59,175 nt of DNA from Rhodospirillales bacterium 70-18. Lineage in GTDB: Bacteria > Pseudomonadota > Alphaproteobacteria > Acetobacterales > Acetobacteraceae. Below the pieces are notes generated by a model that was not told the DNA's origin, ran no database searches, and was given only the letters and a program-made list of their open reading frames with translations. A program made the position numbers and the translations under genes. The stretch lies in NCBI GenBank assembly GCA_001899585.1, contig MKWE01000052.1, forward strand, positions 140,179 through 199,353, read 5' to 3'. Shown one piece after another: positions 8,353-15,568 of this stretch (positions are counted from its first letter, which is position 1; each line of letters begins with the position of its first letter).

Positions 8353-9159
8353 ATGGACGGCGGCAGCGAGAGTCGACGCATCACCATTCACCAGCCGGCG
8401 GATTTCGCCGGCATGCGCGCGGCCGGCCGCCTGGCCGCCGAGGCGCTGGACATGATCACCGAGCACGTCCGCCCCGGCATCTCCACCGCCGCGCTGGACA
8501 CGCTCTGCCACGACTTCATCATCGCCCGCGGCGCGGTGCCGGCGCCGCTCAACTACCGCGGCTACCCGAAATCCATCTGCACCTCGATCAATCACGTCGT
8601 CTGCCACGGCATCCCGGGCGACCGCCTGTTGGAAGCCGGCGACATCGTGAACATCGACGTGACCGTCATCCTCGACGGCTGGCACGGCGACAGCAGCCGC
8701 ATGTACTGCGCCGGCCCGCCCTCCACCAAGGCGCGCAACCTGATCGAGGTCACCCACGAGGCCCTGATGCTCGGCGTCGCCGCCGCCAAACCCGGGGCCA
8801 CCCTGGGCGACATCGGCCACGCCATCCAGGTCTACGTGGAATCCCACCGCTTCACCGTGGTGCGCGACTTCTGCGGCCACGGCATCGGCCGCCGCTTCCA
8901 CGAGGCGCCCAACGTGCTGCATTACGGCCGCCCCGGCGAGGGCGCGGTGCTGAAGCCCGGCATGTTCTTCACCATCGAACCGATGGTCAACGCCGGCCGC
9001 CCCGAGGTCAAAATCCTCGACGACGGCTGGACCGCCGTCACCCGCGACCGCAGCCTGTCGGCGCAGTTCGAGCACATGATCGGCATCACCGAGACCGGCG
9101 CGGAAATCTTCACCCTCTCCCCCGCCGGCATCTTCAAGCCCCCCTACCCCACCGCCTGA
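8353..9159 (+). CDS. map: type I methionine aminopeptidase
   Basis: A 268-residue cytoplasmic enzyme that removes the initiator Met from nascent proteins. All five metal ligands can be placed: D102 (NIDVTVI), D113 (GDSS), H176 (CGHGIG), E209 (TIEPMV) and E240 (QFEHMIG). The substrate-contact His lies in VVCHGIPG. Length is normal for type Ia. The start ATG follows CGGAGCATCACG. The next gene overlaps its stop codon (TGATG), implying translational coupling. Confidence 0.96.
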   Translation: MDGGSESRRITIHQPADFAGMRAAGRLAAEALDMITEHVRPGISTAALDTLCHDFIIARGAVPAPLNYRGYPKSICTSINHVVCHGIPGDRLLEAGDIVNIDVTVILDGWHGDSSRMYCAGPPSTKARNLIEVTHEALMLGVAAAKPGATLGDIGHAIQVYVESHRFTVVRDFCGHGIGRRFHEAPNVLHYGRPGEGAVLKPGMFFTIEPMVNAGRPEVKILDDGWTAVTRDRSLSAQFEHMIGITETGAEIFTLSPAGIFKPPYPTA

Positions 9160-9566
9160 TGCCGGCGCCCTACGTCACCGCGCAGAAACTCCGCTTCTGC
9201 GACACCGATGCCCTCGGCCACGTCAACAACGCCGTCTACTCGGTGATGCTGGAGGCTGGCCGTGCCGAAATGGTGCAACAGGCCGGCCTGCTGGTGCCGA
9301 ACGGCCGCTTCGGCGTGGTCATCGCCCGGCTGGAGCTGGACTTCCTGCGCGAGATGAACTGGCCCGGCGACATCCGCATCGAAAGCGCCTTCCATGCGCT
9401 CGATGCCAAGCGCATGCACATGCGCCAGCGCCTGCACCAGGGCGAAACCCCGGTCGCCCGCGCCAGCAGCACGCTCGCCGTGATCGACACCGAAACCCGC
9501 CGCGCCGTGGCCCTCACCGACGAATGGCGGGCCGCCCTCGGGCAGTGGCTGGTGCCGGAGTTCTAG
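9159..9566 (+). CDS. acyl-CoA thioesterase, 4-hydroxybenzoyl-CoA thioesterase (hotdog) family
   Basis: A 135-residue hotdog-fold protein. The N-terminal segment TAQKLRFCDTDALGHVNNAVY is the diagnostic stretch of the YbgC/FcbB type, with the catalytic Asp in CDTDALGHVNN near residue 15-19. The remainder (IARLELDFLREMNWPGDIRIES... ARASSTLAVID) fits the family. Its ATG overlaps the map stop codon. Physiological substrate is unknown; members hydrolyse short or aromatic acyl-CoAs. Confidence 0.85.
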   Translation: MPAPYVTAQKLRFCDTDALGHVNNAVYSVMLEAGRAEMVQQAGLLVPNGRFGVVIARLELDFLREMNWPGDIRIESAFHALDAKRMHMRQRLHQGETPVARASSTLAVIDTETRRAVALTDEWRAALGQWLVPEF

Positions 9567-9567
9567 C

Positions 9568-9663
9568 GCGTGATGACCGCAGGTGGGCTCACCGGAGGTT
9601 TGAATCACGCGGCAGAACAAAGCGCCAGGGCGCGATGACCGCTGCTTTCGGCGGTCATCGCGC
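9568..9663 (+). terminator. double hairpin after the thioesterase gene
   Basis: Immediately after the stop codon GCGTGAT (9568-9574) pairs with ATCACGC (9604-9610). A second, perfect 13-bp stem GCGCGATGACCGC (9630-9642) pairs with 9651-9663 around an 8-base loop. No U tract follows. GCG(T/C)GATGACCGC occurs in both stems, so the two may be related repeats. Confidence 0.5.
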
Positions 9664-9670
9664 TCCAGGC

Positions 9671-9718
9671 AAGGCGGGGCGCCGCCCCGAACCCCGCCAA
9701 GGGCCGGGCCCTTGGAGC
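9671..9718. repeat. GC-rich intergenic repeat, copy 1
   Basis: GGGGCGCCGCCCC is followed by CCAAGGGCCGGGCCCTTGG (9697-9715), a perfect 9-1-9 palindrome. The arrangement (gene-poor GGGGC/GCCCC hairpin, then CCCGCC, then a GGGCC palindrome ending GGGCCC/GGAGCCC) recurs at 57641-57690. It lies directly before the HAD gene start. Confidence 0.6.
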
Positions 9719-9720
9719 CC

Positions 9721-10425
9721 ATGACCGCGGATGCGCCGATGAACCTTCCGAGGCCACTCGCCGCCATCGTCCTCGACATGGATGGCACGCTGCACGACAC
9801 CGAGCGCGTCTATCATATGGCGCTGCAGGAAGCCGTGCGGGCCGTCGGCTTCGCGGTGACCGACGCATTCTGCCATTCGCTCATCGGCATTCCCGGCCCG
9901 GAGTCGGACGCCATGCTGCGGGAGCACCTGGGGCCGGAATTCCCGTTCGCCGAATACGACCGCCTTTACGAGGCGCACCGCGACCGCGCCCTCGCCATCG
10001 CGGTTCCGCTGAAGCCCGGCGCGATGGAGCTGCTGGATGCGCTTCGCCACCATGGGCTGAAGGTGGCGGTCGCCACCTCAGCCAGCCGGCGCGCCGCGGA
10101 ACGCCACCTCGGCCGCTCCGGCCTGCGCCCGCATCTGCCTGTCGTCGTCACGCGCGACGATGTCGCGCACGGCAAGCCCCACCCCGACCTGTTCCTGCTC
10201 GCCGCCGAACGGCTGGGCGTGCCCTGCGGGGAATGTCTCGCGGTGGAGGATTCCTTCCACGGCATACACGCCGCGCATGCCGCCGGCATGATGCCGGTGC
10301 TGGTGCCCGACCTGCTTGCGCCGACCCAGGAAATCCGCGCCTTCTGCACCCGCGTCGCCCGCGACCTGCACGAGGTTCGCTCGCTCGTGGCCGCGCACGC
10401 CGTAGCCCGCCGCACCCAGGCGTAG
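9721..10425 (+). CDS. HAD-superfamily hydrolase, subfamily IA (phosphatase/phosphoglucomutase-like)
   Basis: A 234-residue haloacid dehalogenase-type phosphatase. Motif I is DMDGTLHDTE (nucleophile and acid/base Asp at about residues 20 and 22), motif II VATSASRR, motif III Lys in HGKPHPDLF, and motif IV VEDSFHGIHAA. A four-helix cap lies between I and II, as in beta-phosphoglucomutase and 2-deoxyglucose-6-phosphatase relatives. Substrate is not predictable. Starts at TTG 9712, ATG 9721 or ATG 9739 are all possible, since the GC-rich repeat overlaps the region and there is no clear ribosome binding site. Confidence 0.85.
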   Translation: MTADAPMNLPRPLAAIVLDMDGTLHDTERVYHMALQEAVRAVGFAVTDAFCHSLIGIPGPESDAMLREHLGPEFPFAEYDRLYEAHRDRALAIAVPLKPGAMELLDALRHHGLKVAVATSASRRAAERHLGRSGLRPHLPVVVTRDDVAHGKPHPDLFLLAAERLGVPCGECLAVEDSFHGIHAAHAAGMMPVLVPDLLAPTQEIRAFCTRVARDLHEVRSLVAAHAVARRTQA

Positions 10426-10477
10426 GGCGGAAAAACGAAGCGCCTTCCGCCCCCGCCGCCCGCCCGCCGGAGGCCAG

Positions 10478-10876
10478 ATGCACGCATCCCACACCCTCAG
10501 CATCGCCATCAACCGCCCCTGGCGCGAACTCTACGAAGCCATCTGGCGCCCCGAGGCCTTCCCCAACTGGGCATCGGGCCTCAGCAAATCCCGCCTGGAA
10601 CCGGATGGCGACGCCTGGAAAGCCGACGGCCCGGAGGGCCCGATCCGCATCCGCTTCACCGCCCATAACCCGTTCGGCGTCATGGACCACTACGTGGACA
10701 CCGGCAGCGGCCCGCCGATCTACATCCCGCTCCGTATCATCGCCAACGGCGACGGCACGGAGGTCCTGCTCACCCTGTTCCGCCAGCCCGGCATGACCGC
10801 GGTGCGGTTCCAGGCCGATATCGAATGGGTGCGGCGCGACCTGCTCGCCTTGCAGGCCCTCGCCGCCACCCTCTGA
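10478..10876 (+). CDS. SRPBCC (START/Bet v1-like) family protein
   Basis: A 132-residue protein beginning MHASHTLSIAINRPWRELYEAIWRPE, with the characteristic early beta strand and helix (WRELYEAIWRPEAFPNWASGL) of polyketide-cyclase/SRPBCC ligand-binding folds, and a C-terminal long helix (VRRDLLALQALAATL). GCCGGAGGCCAG upstream gives a strong ribosome binding site. Ligand and role are unknown. It is convergent with the AHSA1-like gene that follows. Confidence 0.7.
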   Translation: MHASHTLSIAINRPWRELYEAIWRPEAFPNWASGLSKSRLEPDGDAWKADGPEGPIRIRFTAHNPFGVMDHYVDTGSGPPIYIPLRIIANGDGTEVLLTLFRQPGMTAVRFQADIEWVRRDLLALQALAATL

Positions 10877-10884
10877 CCGCCCGG

Positions 10885-11439
10885 CTACCCGGTGGCGCCC
10901 GGCTGTTCCTTGGCGCAGGACGATTCGGTCAGCACGCCCTCCAGGCCGTATTCCGCCAGGTACATCCCCTGCAGCTCGCGCCAGCGCGGCCAGGAGAGTG
11001 CCTGCGGCGCGCCCGCCAGATGCTGGCCCAGCAGCTCGTAGTAATGGTGCCAGCCGGGCAGCATCAGCCCGATCGCCTCGTAGCCGACGCCCGTCTGGGT
11101 GAACACCATCCGGGTCCCGGCGCCGTCGCGCGACAGTTCGTAGCGCGCCACCGAGTGCCGGTCGCTGCCCATCGTCCAGCTGAATTCCAGCACCGTGGGC
11201 GGCTCCCAGGCCAGGATGCGGCCGATCATCGGCTGCGCCCGGTCGGTCATCAGTTCGAAGGCGCCGCCGAGCCACGGCTCCACCCGCGCCGGCCCCATCC
11301 AGTCGGCCAGCCGCGCGGGGTCGGTCAGCGCCGCCCAGACGGTCTCGATCGGGCGCGGATAGCGGCGCTCGAAGCGCATGTCGGCAAGGTCGCCCCGGCG
11401 CGTATAGCTGCCCAGACGGTCGGTCACATTCGTATCCAT
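10885..11439 (-). CDS. SRPBCC family protein, AHSA1-like
   Basis: A 184-residue protein with the AHSA1 pattern RFERRYPRPIETVWAALTDPARLADWMGP, the GGAFELM and ILAWEPPTVLEFSW strands, and the C-terminal WHHYYELLGQHL helix. These proteins bind hydrophobic ligands in a START-like cavity. It is cotranscribed with the ArsR regulator immediately upstream, with a 1-base gap between stop and start. ArsR/AHSA1 pairs are common in alphaproteobacteria and rhizobia; the regulator probably controls its partner. Confidence 0.85.
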   Translation of the reverse strand: MDTNVTDRLGSYTRRGDLADMRFERRYPRPIETVWAALTDPARLADWMGPARVEPWLGGAFELMTDRAQPMIGRILAWEPPTVLEFSWTMGSDRHSVARYELSRDGAGTRMVFTQTGVGYEAIGLMLPGWHHYYELLGQHLAGAPQALSWPRWRELQGMYLAEYGLEGVLTESSCAKEQPGATG

Positions 11440-11440
11440 G

Positions 11441-11743
11441 TCAGTCGCTCCTGTTCAGATGGTCGCCCAGGGCGTCGAGCTTGTCGGCCCAGAAGGCGCG
11501 ATACGGCCGCAACCAGTCGTCCAGCGCGGCCAGGGGAGTGGGATCAAGCGAGTAGAGGCGGCGCGGCCCGTCGATGCGCACTCGCACCAAGCCGGCCGCC
11601 CGCAGCACCTTCAGATGCTTGGAAACGCTTGGCTGCGGCGCCGCCAGGGCATCCACCAGCGCGCCGGCCGGCTGCTCGCCCTGGCGCAGCAGGGCCAGGA
11701 TGTCGCGGCGGATCGGTTCGGCAAGGGCGGTGAAACTGTCCAT
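11441..11743 (-). CDS. ArsR/SmtB family transcriptional regulator
   Basis: A 100-residue winged-helix repressor. The recognition-helix motif is PQPSVSKHLKVLRAAGLV, followed by the wing VRIDGPRRLYSLDP. There is no CxC metal site (no ELCVCDL-like motif), so it is of the non-metal ArsR type that accompanies AHSA1 proteins. The start codon lies only 5 bases after a -10 element (next entry), so the mRNA is probably leaderless; no ribosome binding site is seen. Confidence 0.88.
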   Translation of the reverse strand: MDSFTALAEPIRRDILALLRQGEQPAGALVDALAAPQPSVSKHLKVLRAAGLVRVRIDGPRRLYSLDPTPLAALDDWLRPYRAFWADKLDALGDHLNRSD

Positions 11744-11748
11744 GAGTC

Positions 11749-11777
11749 ATAATCTTCAATTGGCATATTCCTGTCAA
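11749..11777 (-). promoter_or_regulatory. arsR promoter with flanking direct repeats
   Basis: A perfect TTGACA (11777-11772), a 17-base spacer and GATTAT (11754-11749). The arsR ATG follows after GACTC, so transcription should begin on or next to the start codon. ATATGCC occurs on both sides of the -35 (a direct repeat about 16 bases apart) and CAATTG lies in the spacer; either could be the ArsR operator. Confidence 0.6.
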
Positions 11778-11785
11778 GGCATATC

Positions 11786-12619
11786 ATGCGCCCGCCCAGC
11801 CCTTCCGTCGCCGCCGGCCGCGTGGCAGGCTCGCCCGGCATGGCAAACGGCAGCACCCCCCTCCCCGACCAGCCCGATCTGCTGGCCCCCACCCCCACCC
11901 CCCCCCCTGGCCCTGGCCCTGGCCCGGGCCCGGGCCCGGGCGCCATCGGCGCCGAGGGCCACCGCGCCCGCATGCGCACCCGCCTGCTCACCGCCGGCCC
12001 TGAGGCCCTGGCCGATTACGAATTGCTGGAGATGGTGCTCTTCCTCGCCCTGCCGCGGCGCGACACCAAGCCGATCGCCCGCGCCCTGCTCGCCCGCTTC
12101 GGCAGCTTCGCCGGCGCCATCGCGGCCCCGCCCAACGACCTGCGCAACATCGAGGGCATGGGCGAGGCCGGCACCGCCGCGCTCAAGGTCGTCCAGGCCG
12201 CCGCCCTGCGCCTGGCCCGCGCCGAGATCAAGGACCGCCCCATCCTGTCCAATTGGGACCGGCTGATCGACTACCTCACCGCCGCCATGGCGCGCGAGAC
12301 GGTGGAGCAGTTCCGCGTGCTGTTCCTGGACACCCGCAACCGCCTGCTGGCCGACGAGGCGCAAGCGCGCGGCACCGTCAACCACACCCCGGTCTACCCG
12401 CGCGAGGTGGTCCGCCGCGCCCTGGAACTGCAGGCGACCGCCCTGATCCTGGTGCACAACCACCCCAGCGGCGACCCCACCCCCTCGCGCGACGACATCG
12501 AGATGACGCAGGAAGTCGGCCGCGCCGCCGCCGCCCTGTCGATCGTGCTGCACGACCACATCATCGTCGGCAACGGCGCCTGGCTCAGCTTCCGCCGCGA
12601 AGGGCTGCTGAAGCCATGA
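11786..12619 (+). CDS. radC: DNA repair protein RadC-family (JAMM/MPN+ domain)
   Basis: A 277-residue protein. Residues 62-110 form the helix-hairpin-helix part (RARLLTAGPEALADYELLEMVLF, then the hairpin NIEGMGEAGTAALK). The C-terminal 125 residues form the RadC JAMM domain with HNHPSGDPTPSRDD (H224, H226 and the following S and D), whose ligands would bind zinc. The exact function of RadC is unresolved despite the historical name. The N-terminus holds a Pro/Gly repeat ([18 protein letters not shown]) encoded by a CCCTGG/CCCGGG array, absent from most homologues. If translation starts at a later Met (for example M19), some of this remains. The stop overlaps the sulfatase start (ATGA). Confidence 0.93.
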   Translation: MRPPSPSVAAGRVAGSPGMANGSTPLPDQPDLLAPTPTPPPGPGPGPGPGPGAIGAEGHRARMRTRLLTAGPEALADYELLEMVLFLALPRRDTKPIARALLARFGSFAGAIAAPPNDLRNIEGMGEAGTAALKVVQAAALRLARAEIKDRPILSNWDRLIDYLTAAMARETVEQFRVLFLDTRNRLLADEAQARGTVNHTPVYPREVVRRALELQATALILVHNHPSGDPTPSRDDIEMTQEVGRAAAALSIVLHDHIIVGNGAWLSFRREGLLKP

Positions 12620-14226
12620 CCAGGCGCAACGTGCTGTTCATCATGTGCGACCAGCTCCGCTGGGATTACCTCGGCTGCTACGGCCACCCCAGCCTGCGCA
12701 CCCCGAACATCGACGTCCTGGCCGCGCGCGGCGTGCGCTTCACCCGCGCCTATGTGCAGTCCCCGGTCTGCGGCCCCTCGCGCATGAGCTTCTACACCGG
12801 CCGCTACATGCGCAGCCACGGCAGCAACTGGAACCAGTTCCCGCTGCGCGTCGGCGAGCCGACCCTGGGCGACCACCTCAACGAACTCGGCGTGCGCAAC
12901 GTGCTGGTCGGCAAGACCCATATGCGCGCCGACCTGGAGGGCATGCAGCGCCTGGGCATCCCACCCGATTCGCGCCTCGGCGTCCACGTCGCCCAATGCG
13001 GCTTCGAGCCGTACGAGCGCGACGACGGCCTGCACCCAGACCCAGCCCCCCGCCCCGCCTATGACCGCTACCTGCGCGACCTCGGCTACGACGCCGCCAA
13101 CCCCTGGGAGCACTGGGCCAACTCGGGCGGTGACGACGAGGCGCTGCTGAACGGCTGGCTGCTCGCCCATGCCGACAAGCCCGCCCGCATCCCGGAGGAG
13201 CACTCCGAAACCCCCTACATGACCCGCCGCGCCATGGCCTTCATCGCCGAGGCGCAGGCCGACGCCCGCCCCTGGTGCCTGCACCTCTCCTACATCAAGC
13301 CGCACTGGCCCTATATCGTCCCCGCGCCCTACCACGCGATGTACGGCCATAACGACCTCGTCCCGGTGGTGCGCAGCGAGGCGGAGCGCGCCGACCCGCA
13401 CCCGGTCTACCGCGCCTTCATGGATTTCCGGGTGGCCCGCAACTTCGCCCGCGAGGAGGTCCGCGCCCGCGTGCTGCCGGCCTATATGGGCCTCATCAAG
13501 CAGATCGACGACCAGATCGGCGTACTGATGGCCTTCCTCGACGCGCGCGGCCTCACCGAGACCACCACCGTCGTCTTCACCTCCGACCATGGCGACTACC
13601 TGGGCGACCACTGGCTGGGCGAGAAGGACCTGTTCCACGAATGCTCAGTGCGCGTGCCGCTGATCGTGGCCGACCCCAGCACCCCCGCCGCCCACGGCAC
13701 CAGCTGCGGCGCGCTGGTGGAGGCGATCGACCTGGCGCCCACCTTCATCGAGATGTTCGGCGGCATCCCGAAGCCGAACGTGCTGGAGGGCCGCTCCCTG
13801 CTGCCGCTGCTGCGCGGCGAGCGGCCGGACTGGCGGGCCTGCGTGTTCAGCGAGTACGATTATTCCATGATGGACGCCCGCGCGGCGCTGGGCCGCAAGC
13901 CCGCGGACTGCCGGCTGTTCATGGTGTTCGACGGGCGCTGGAAATACATCCACGCCCCCGGCTTCCGCCCGATGCTGTTCGACCTCGCCACCGACCCGGA
14001 CGAGTTCCACGACCTCGGCGCCAGCCCCGCCCACGCCCCGGAATGCGCCCGGCTGAAGGAGGCGCTGCTGGCCTGGGCGCTGCGCGACCACAACCGCATC
14101 ACCATGCCGGACGCCCGAATCGAAGCCTATAGTCGCGCCGCCCAGCTCAAATCCGGTGTGCTGATCGGCTACTGGGACGAAGCAGAACTCGCACAAGCCC
14201 GCCGCGAGGCAGAATTAAACGAGTAA
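12616..14226 (+). CDS. sulfatase / phosphonate monoester hydrolase family protein
   Basis: A 536-residue alkaline-phosphatase-superfamily hydrolase. The N-terminal metal site is FIMCDQLRWD. The sulfatase motif C-x-P-x-R is VCGPSR with C52, which would become formylglycine, followed by MSFYTGRYMRSHG. Later metal/catalytic segments are VLVGKTHM, YIKPHWPY and FTSDHGDYLGDHWLGEKDL. The FYTGRY and HGDYLGDHWL forms resemble arylsulfatase/phosphonate monoester hydrolases (PehA/PMH). No signal peptide, so probably cytoplasmic. Its ATG overlaps the radC stop. No formylglycine-generating enzyme or SulfAtase neighbours are seen here. The exact ester cleaved is unknown. Confidence 0.88.
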   Translation: MTRRNVLFIMCDQLRWDYLGCYGHPSLRTPNIDVLAARGVRFTRAYVQSPVCGPSRMSFYTGRYMRSHGSNWNQFPLRVGEPTLGDHLNELGVRNVLVGKTHMRADLEGMQRLGIPPDSRLGVHVAQCGFEPYERDDGLHPDPAPRPAYDRYLRDLGYDAANPWEHWANSGGDDEALLNGWLLAHADKPARIPEEHSETPYMTRRAMAFIAEAQADARPWCLHLSYIKPHWPYIVPAPYHAMYGHNDLVPVVRSEAERADPHPVYRAFMDFRVARNFAREEVRARVLPAYMGLIKQIDDQIGVLMAFLDARGLTETTTVVFTSDHGDYLGDHWLGEKDLFHECSVRVPLIVADPSTPAAHGTSCGALVEAIDLAPTFIEMFGGIPKPNVLEGRSLLPLLRGERPDWRACVFSEYDYSMMDARAALGRKPADCRLFMVFDGRWKYIHAPGFRPMLFDLATDPDEFHDLGASPAHAPECARLKEALLAWALRDHNRITMPDARIEAYSRAAQLKSGVLIGYWDEAELAQARREAELNE

Positions 14227-14304
14227 AAGTTTTTTGGTTCCTTTTTTCAAAAAAGAACAGTCTTCTTTTTGTTCACAAAAAGAAGCAAAAAAATTTATTC
14301 GTTT
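14226..14304. repeat. AT-rich triple-stem intergenic repeat, copy 2 (permuted)
   Basis: Same elements as the 1645 copy but in a different order. Outer arms AAAAGTTTTTT (14226-14236) and GCAAAAAAATTTATTCG (about 14285-14301) pair around two inner hairpins: GTTC-CTTTTTT/AAAAAAGAAC (14237-14258) and a 10-bp stem CTTCTTTTTG with loop TTCA (14262-14285), identical to stem 3 of copy 1. It spans the sulfatase stop and the 3' end of the convergent cupin gene. Confidence 0.75.
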
Positions 14305-14801
14305 CGGGCTTTGTGGATGGGATCTACCCACAATACCGATTCCGGCTTTTCCACCGGCTCGATTTCCAGGTTCACCACCACCGCCTCGTTGTCGCTGCGC
14401 ACCAGCACGCATTCCAGCGTCTCGTCGGTGGAGGCGTTGATCTCCTGGTGCGGCACATAGGGCGGCACGAAGATGAAATCCCCCGGCCCCGCCTCGGCCA
14501 CATATTCCAGCTTCGCCCCCCAGCGCATCCGCGCCCGGCCCTTCAGCACATAGATCACGCTCTCCAGCGCGCCATGGTGATGCGCGCCGGTCTTGGCGTT
14601 GGGGTGGATATGCACCGTGCCGGCCCAGATCTTCTGCGCGCCGACACGGGCCAGGTTGATCGCCGCGGCCCGGTTCATGCCCGGCGTCTGCGCGGTGTTG
14701 GCGTCGAGCTGGTCGCCCGGGATCACCTTCACCCCATGCTCGCGCCAATCCACATCGGTGGGCGCGGGATCGTGCGAATGGGCGTGTCCGTCATGCGGCA
14801 T
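14295..14801 (-). CDS. cupin-domain protein
   Basis: A 168-residue single-domain cupin. After a His-rich N-terminus (MPHDGHAHSHD) the cupin motif 1 is HPNAKTGAHHHGALESVIYVLKG and motif 2 is GPGDFIFVPPYVPHQEIN, giving the usual three-His/Glu metal site. The start at 14801 has GGAG 11 bases upstream; a longer frame to 14849 is possible. Function unknown; the fold covers dioxygenases, isomerases and ligand binders. The 3' end runs into the AT-rich repeat. Confidence 0.8.
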   Translation of the reverse strand: MPHDGHAHSHDPAPTDVDWREHGVKVIPGDQLDANTAQTPGMNRAAAINLARVGAQKIWAGTVHIHPNAKTGAHHHGALESVIYVLKGRARMRWGAKLEYVAEAGPGDFIFVPPYVPHQEINASTDETLECVLVRSDNEAVVVNLEIEPVEKPESVLWVDPIHKARNE

Positions 14802-14876
14802 GATACGATGCTCCAGGAGACCTACCTCATCAGATAGGTCATGCCTCATAACAGCGCAATCACGTCGTATGATATT

Positions 14877-15500
14877 TTAACCACCAATCTTCTGCGTGGA
14901 TGCGCCGTTGAGGTGGAACATCACCTCGTGACCGCCATCCCAGATCATCTTCAGCGCCACATACAGCACGATCAGCAGCCCGATCCAGGCGATCCAGCGG
15001 TGTTTTTCCAGCAAACCGGCCACGTAATTGGCCGCGACACCCATCAAAACCACCGACATCGCCAGCCCCGTCACCAGCACCCACACATGCCCCTTGGCGG
15101 CGCCGGCCACCGCCAGCACATTGTCGAGGCTCATGGAAATATCGGCCAGCACGATCTGGAACATCGCCTGCCCCAACGACTTCGGCGCCGGCGCCACATG
15201 TTCCTTGCCACCGCTGCTGCGCAGTTCGCGGTACATTTTCCAGGTGACCCACAGCAGCAGCAGCCCGCCGGCGAGTAAAAGGCCCACGATTTCAAGCAGT
15301 TGAAGCGTCACCGCCCCCAGCGCGATGCGCGCCACGGTGGCGCCGATAATGCCGACCATGATCGCCATGCGCTTCTGCTGCGCCGGCAACCCGGCCACAG
15401 CGAGCCCGACCACCACCGCGTTGTCGCCGGCGAGGGTCAGGTCGATCAACAGCACCTGCAGCAGGGCCGTGAGTTCTTGCAGCAGGTAGCTGTCTTGCAT
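14877..15500 (-). CDS. TerC/YjbE family integral membrane protein
   Basis: A 207-residue protein with about seven hydrophobic helices. The two conserved acidic repeats of TerC are present: LTLAGDNAVVVGLAVAGLP and LADISMSLDNVLAVAGAA, whose buried Asp residues are thought to coordinate a metal ion. This family (YjbE, YceF) has been linked to Mn export in several bacteria. CGCAAGGATCGACTG precedes the ATG. It is divergent from purB; no riboswitch structure is obvious in the 68-base spacer. Confidence 0.85.
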   Translation of the reverse strand: MQDSYLLQELTALLQVLLIDLTLAGDNAVVVGLAVAGLPAQQKRMAIMVGIIGATVARIALGAVTLQLLEIVGLLLAGGLLLLWVTWKMYRELRSSGGKEHVAPAPKSLGQAMFQIVLADISMSLDNVLAVAGAAKGHVWVLVTGLAMSVVLMGVAANYVAGLLEKHRWIAWIGLLIVLYVALKMIWDGGHEVMFHLNGASTQKIGG

Positions 15501-15568
15501 CAGTCGATCCTTGCGATGATCTGCGACACTCCGTAGATGGGGGCGACCCCACCGGAAGTTGAGATAGC

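Noticed and set aside
8235-9566. A 443-codon plus-strand frame covering map and the thioesterase
   Set aside because: Only its C-terminal part is real (the thioesterase from 9159); the preceding Arg/His-rich stretch is out of frame with map.
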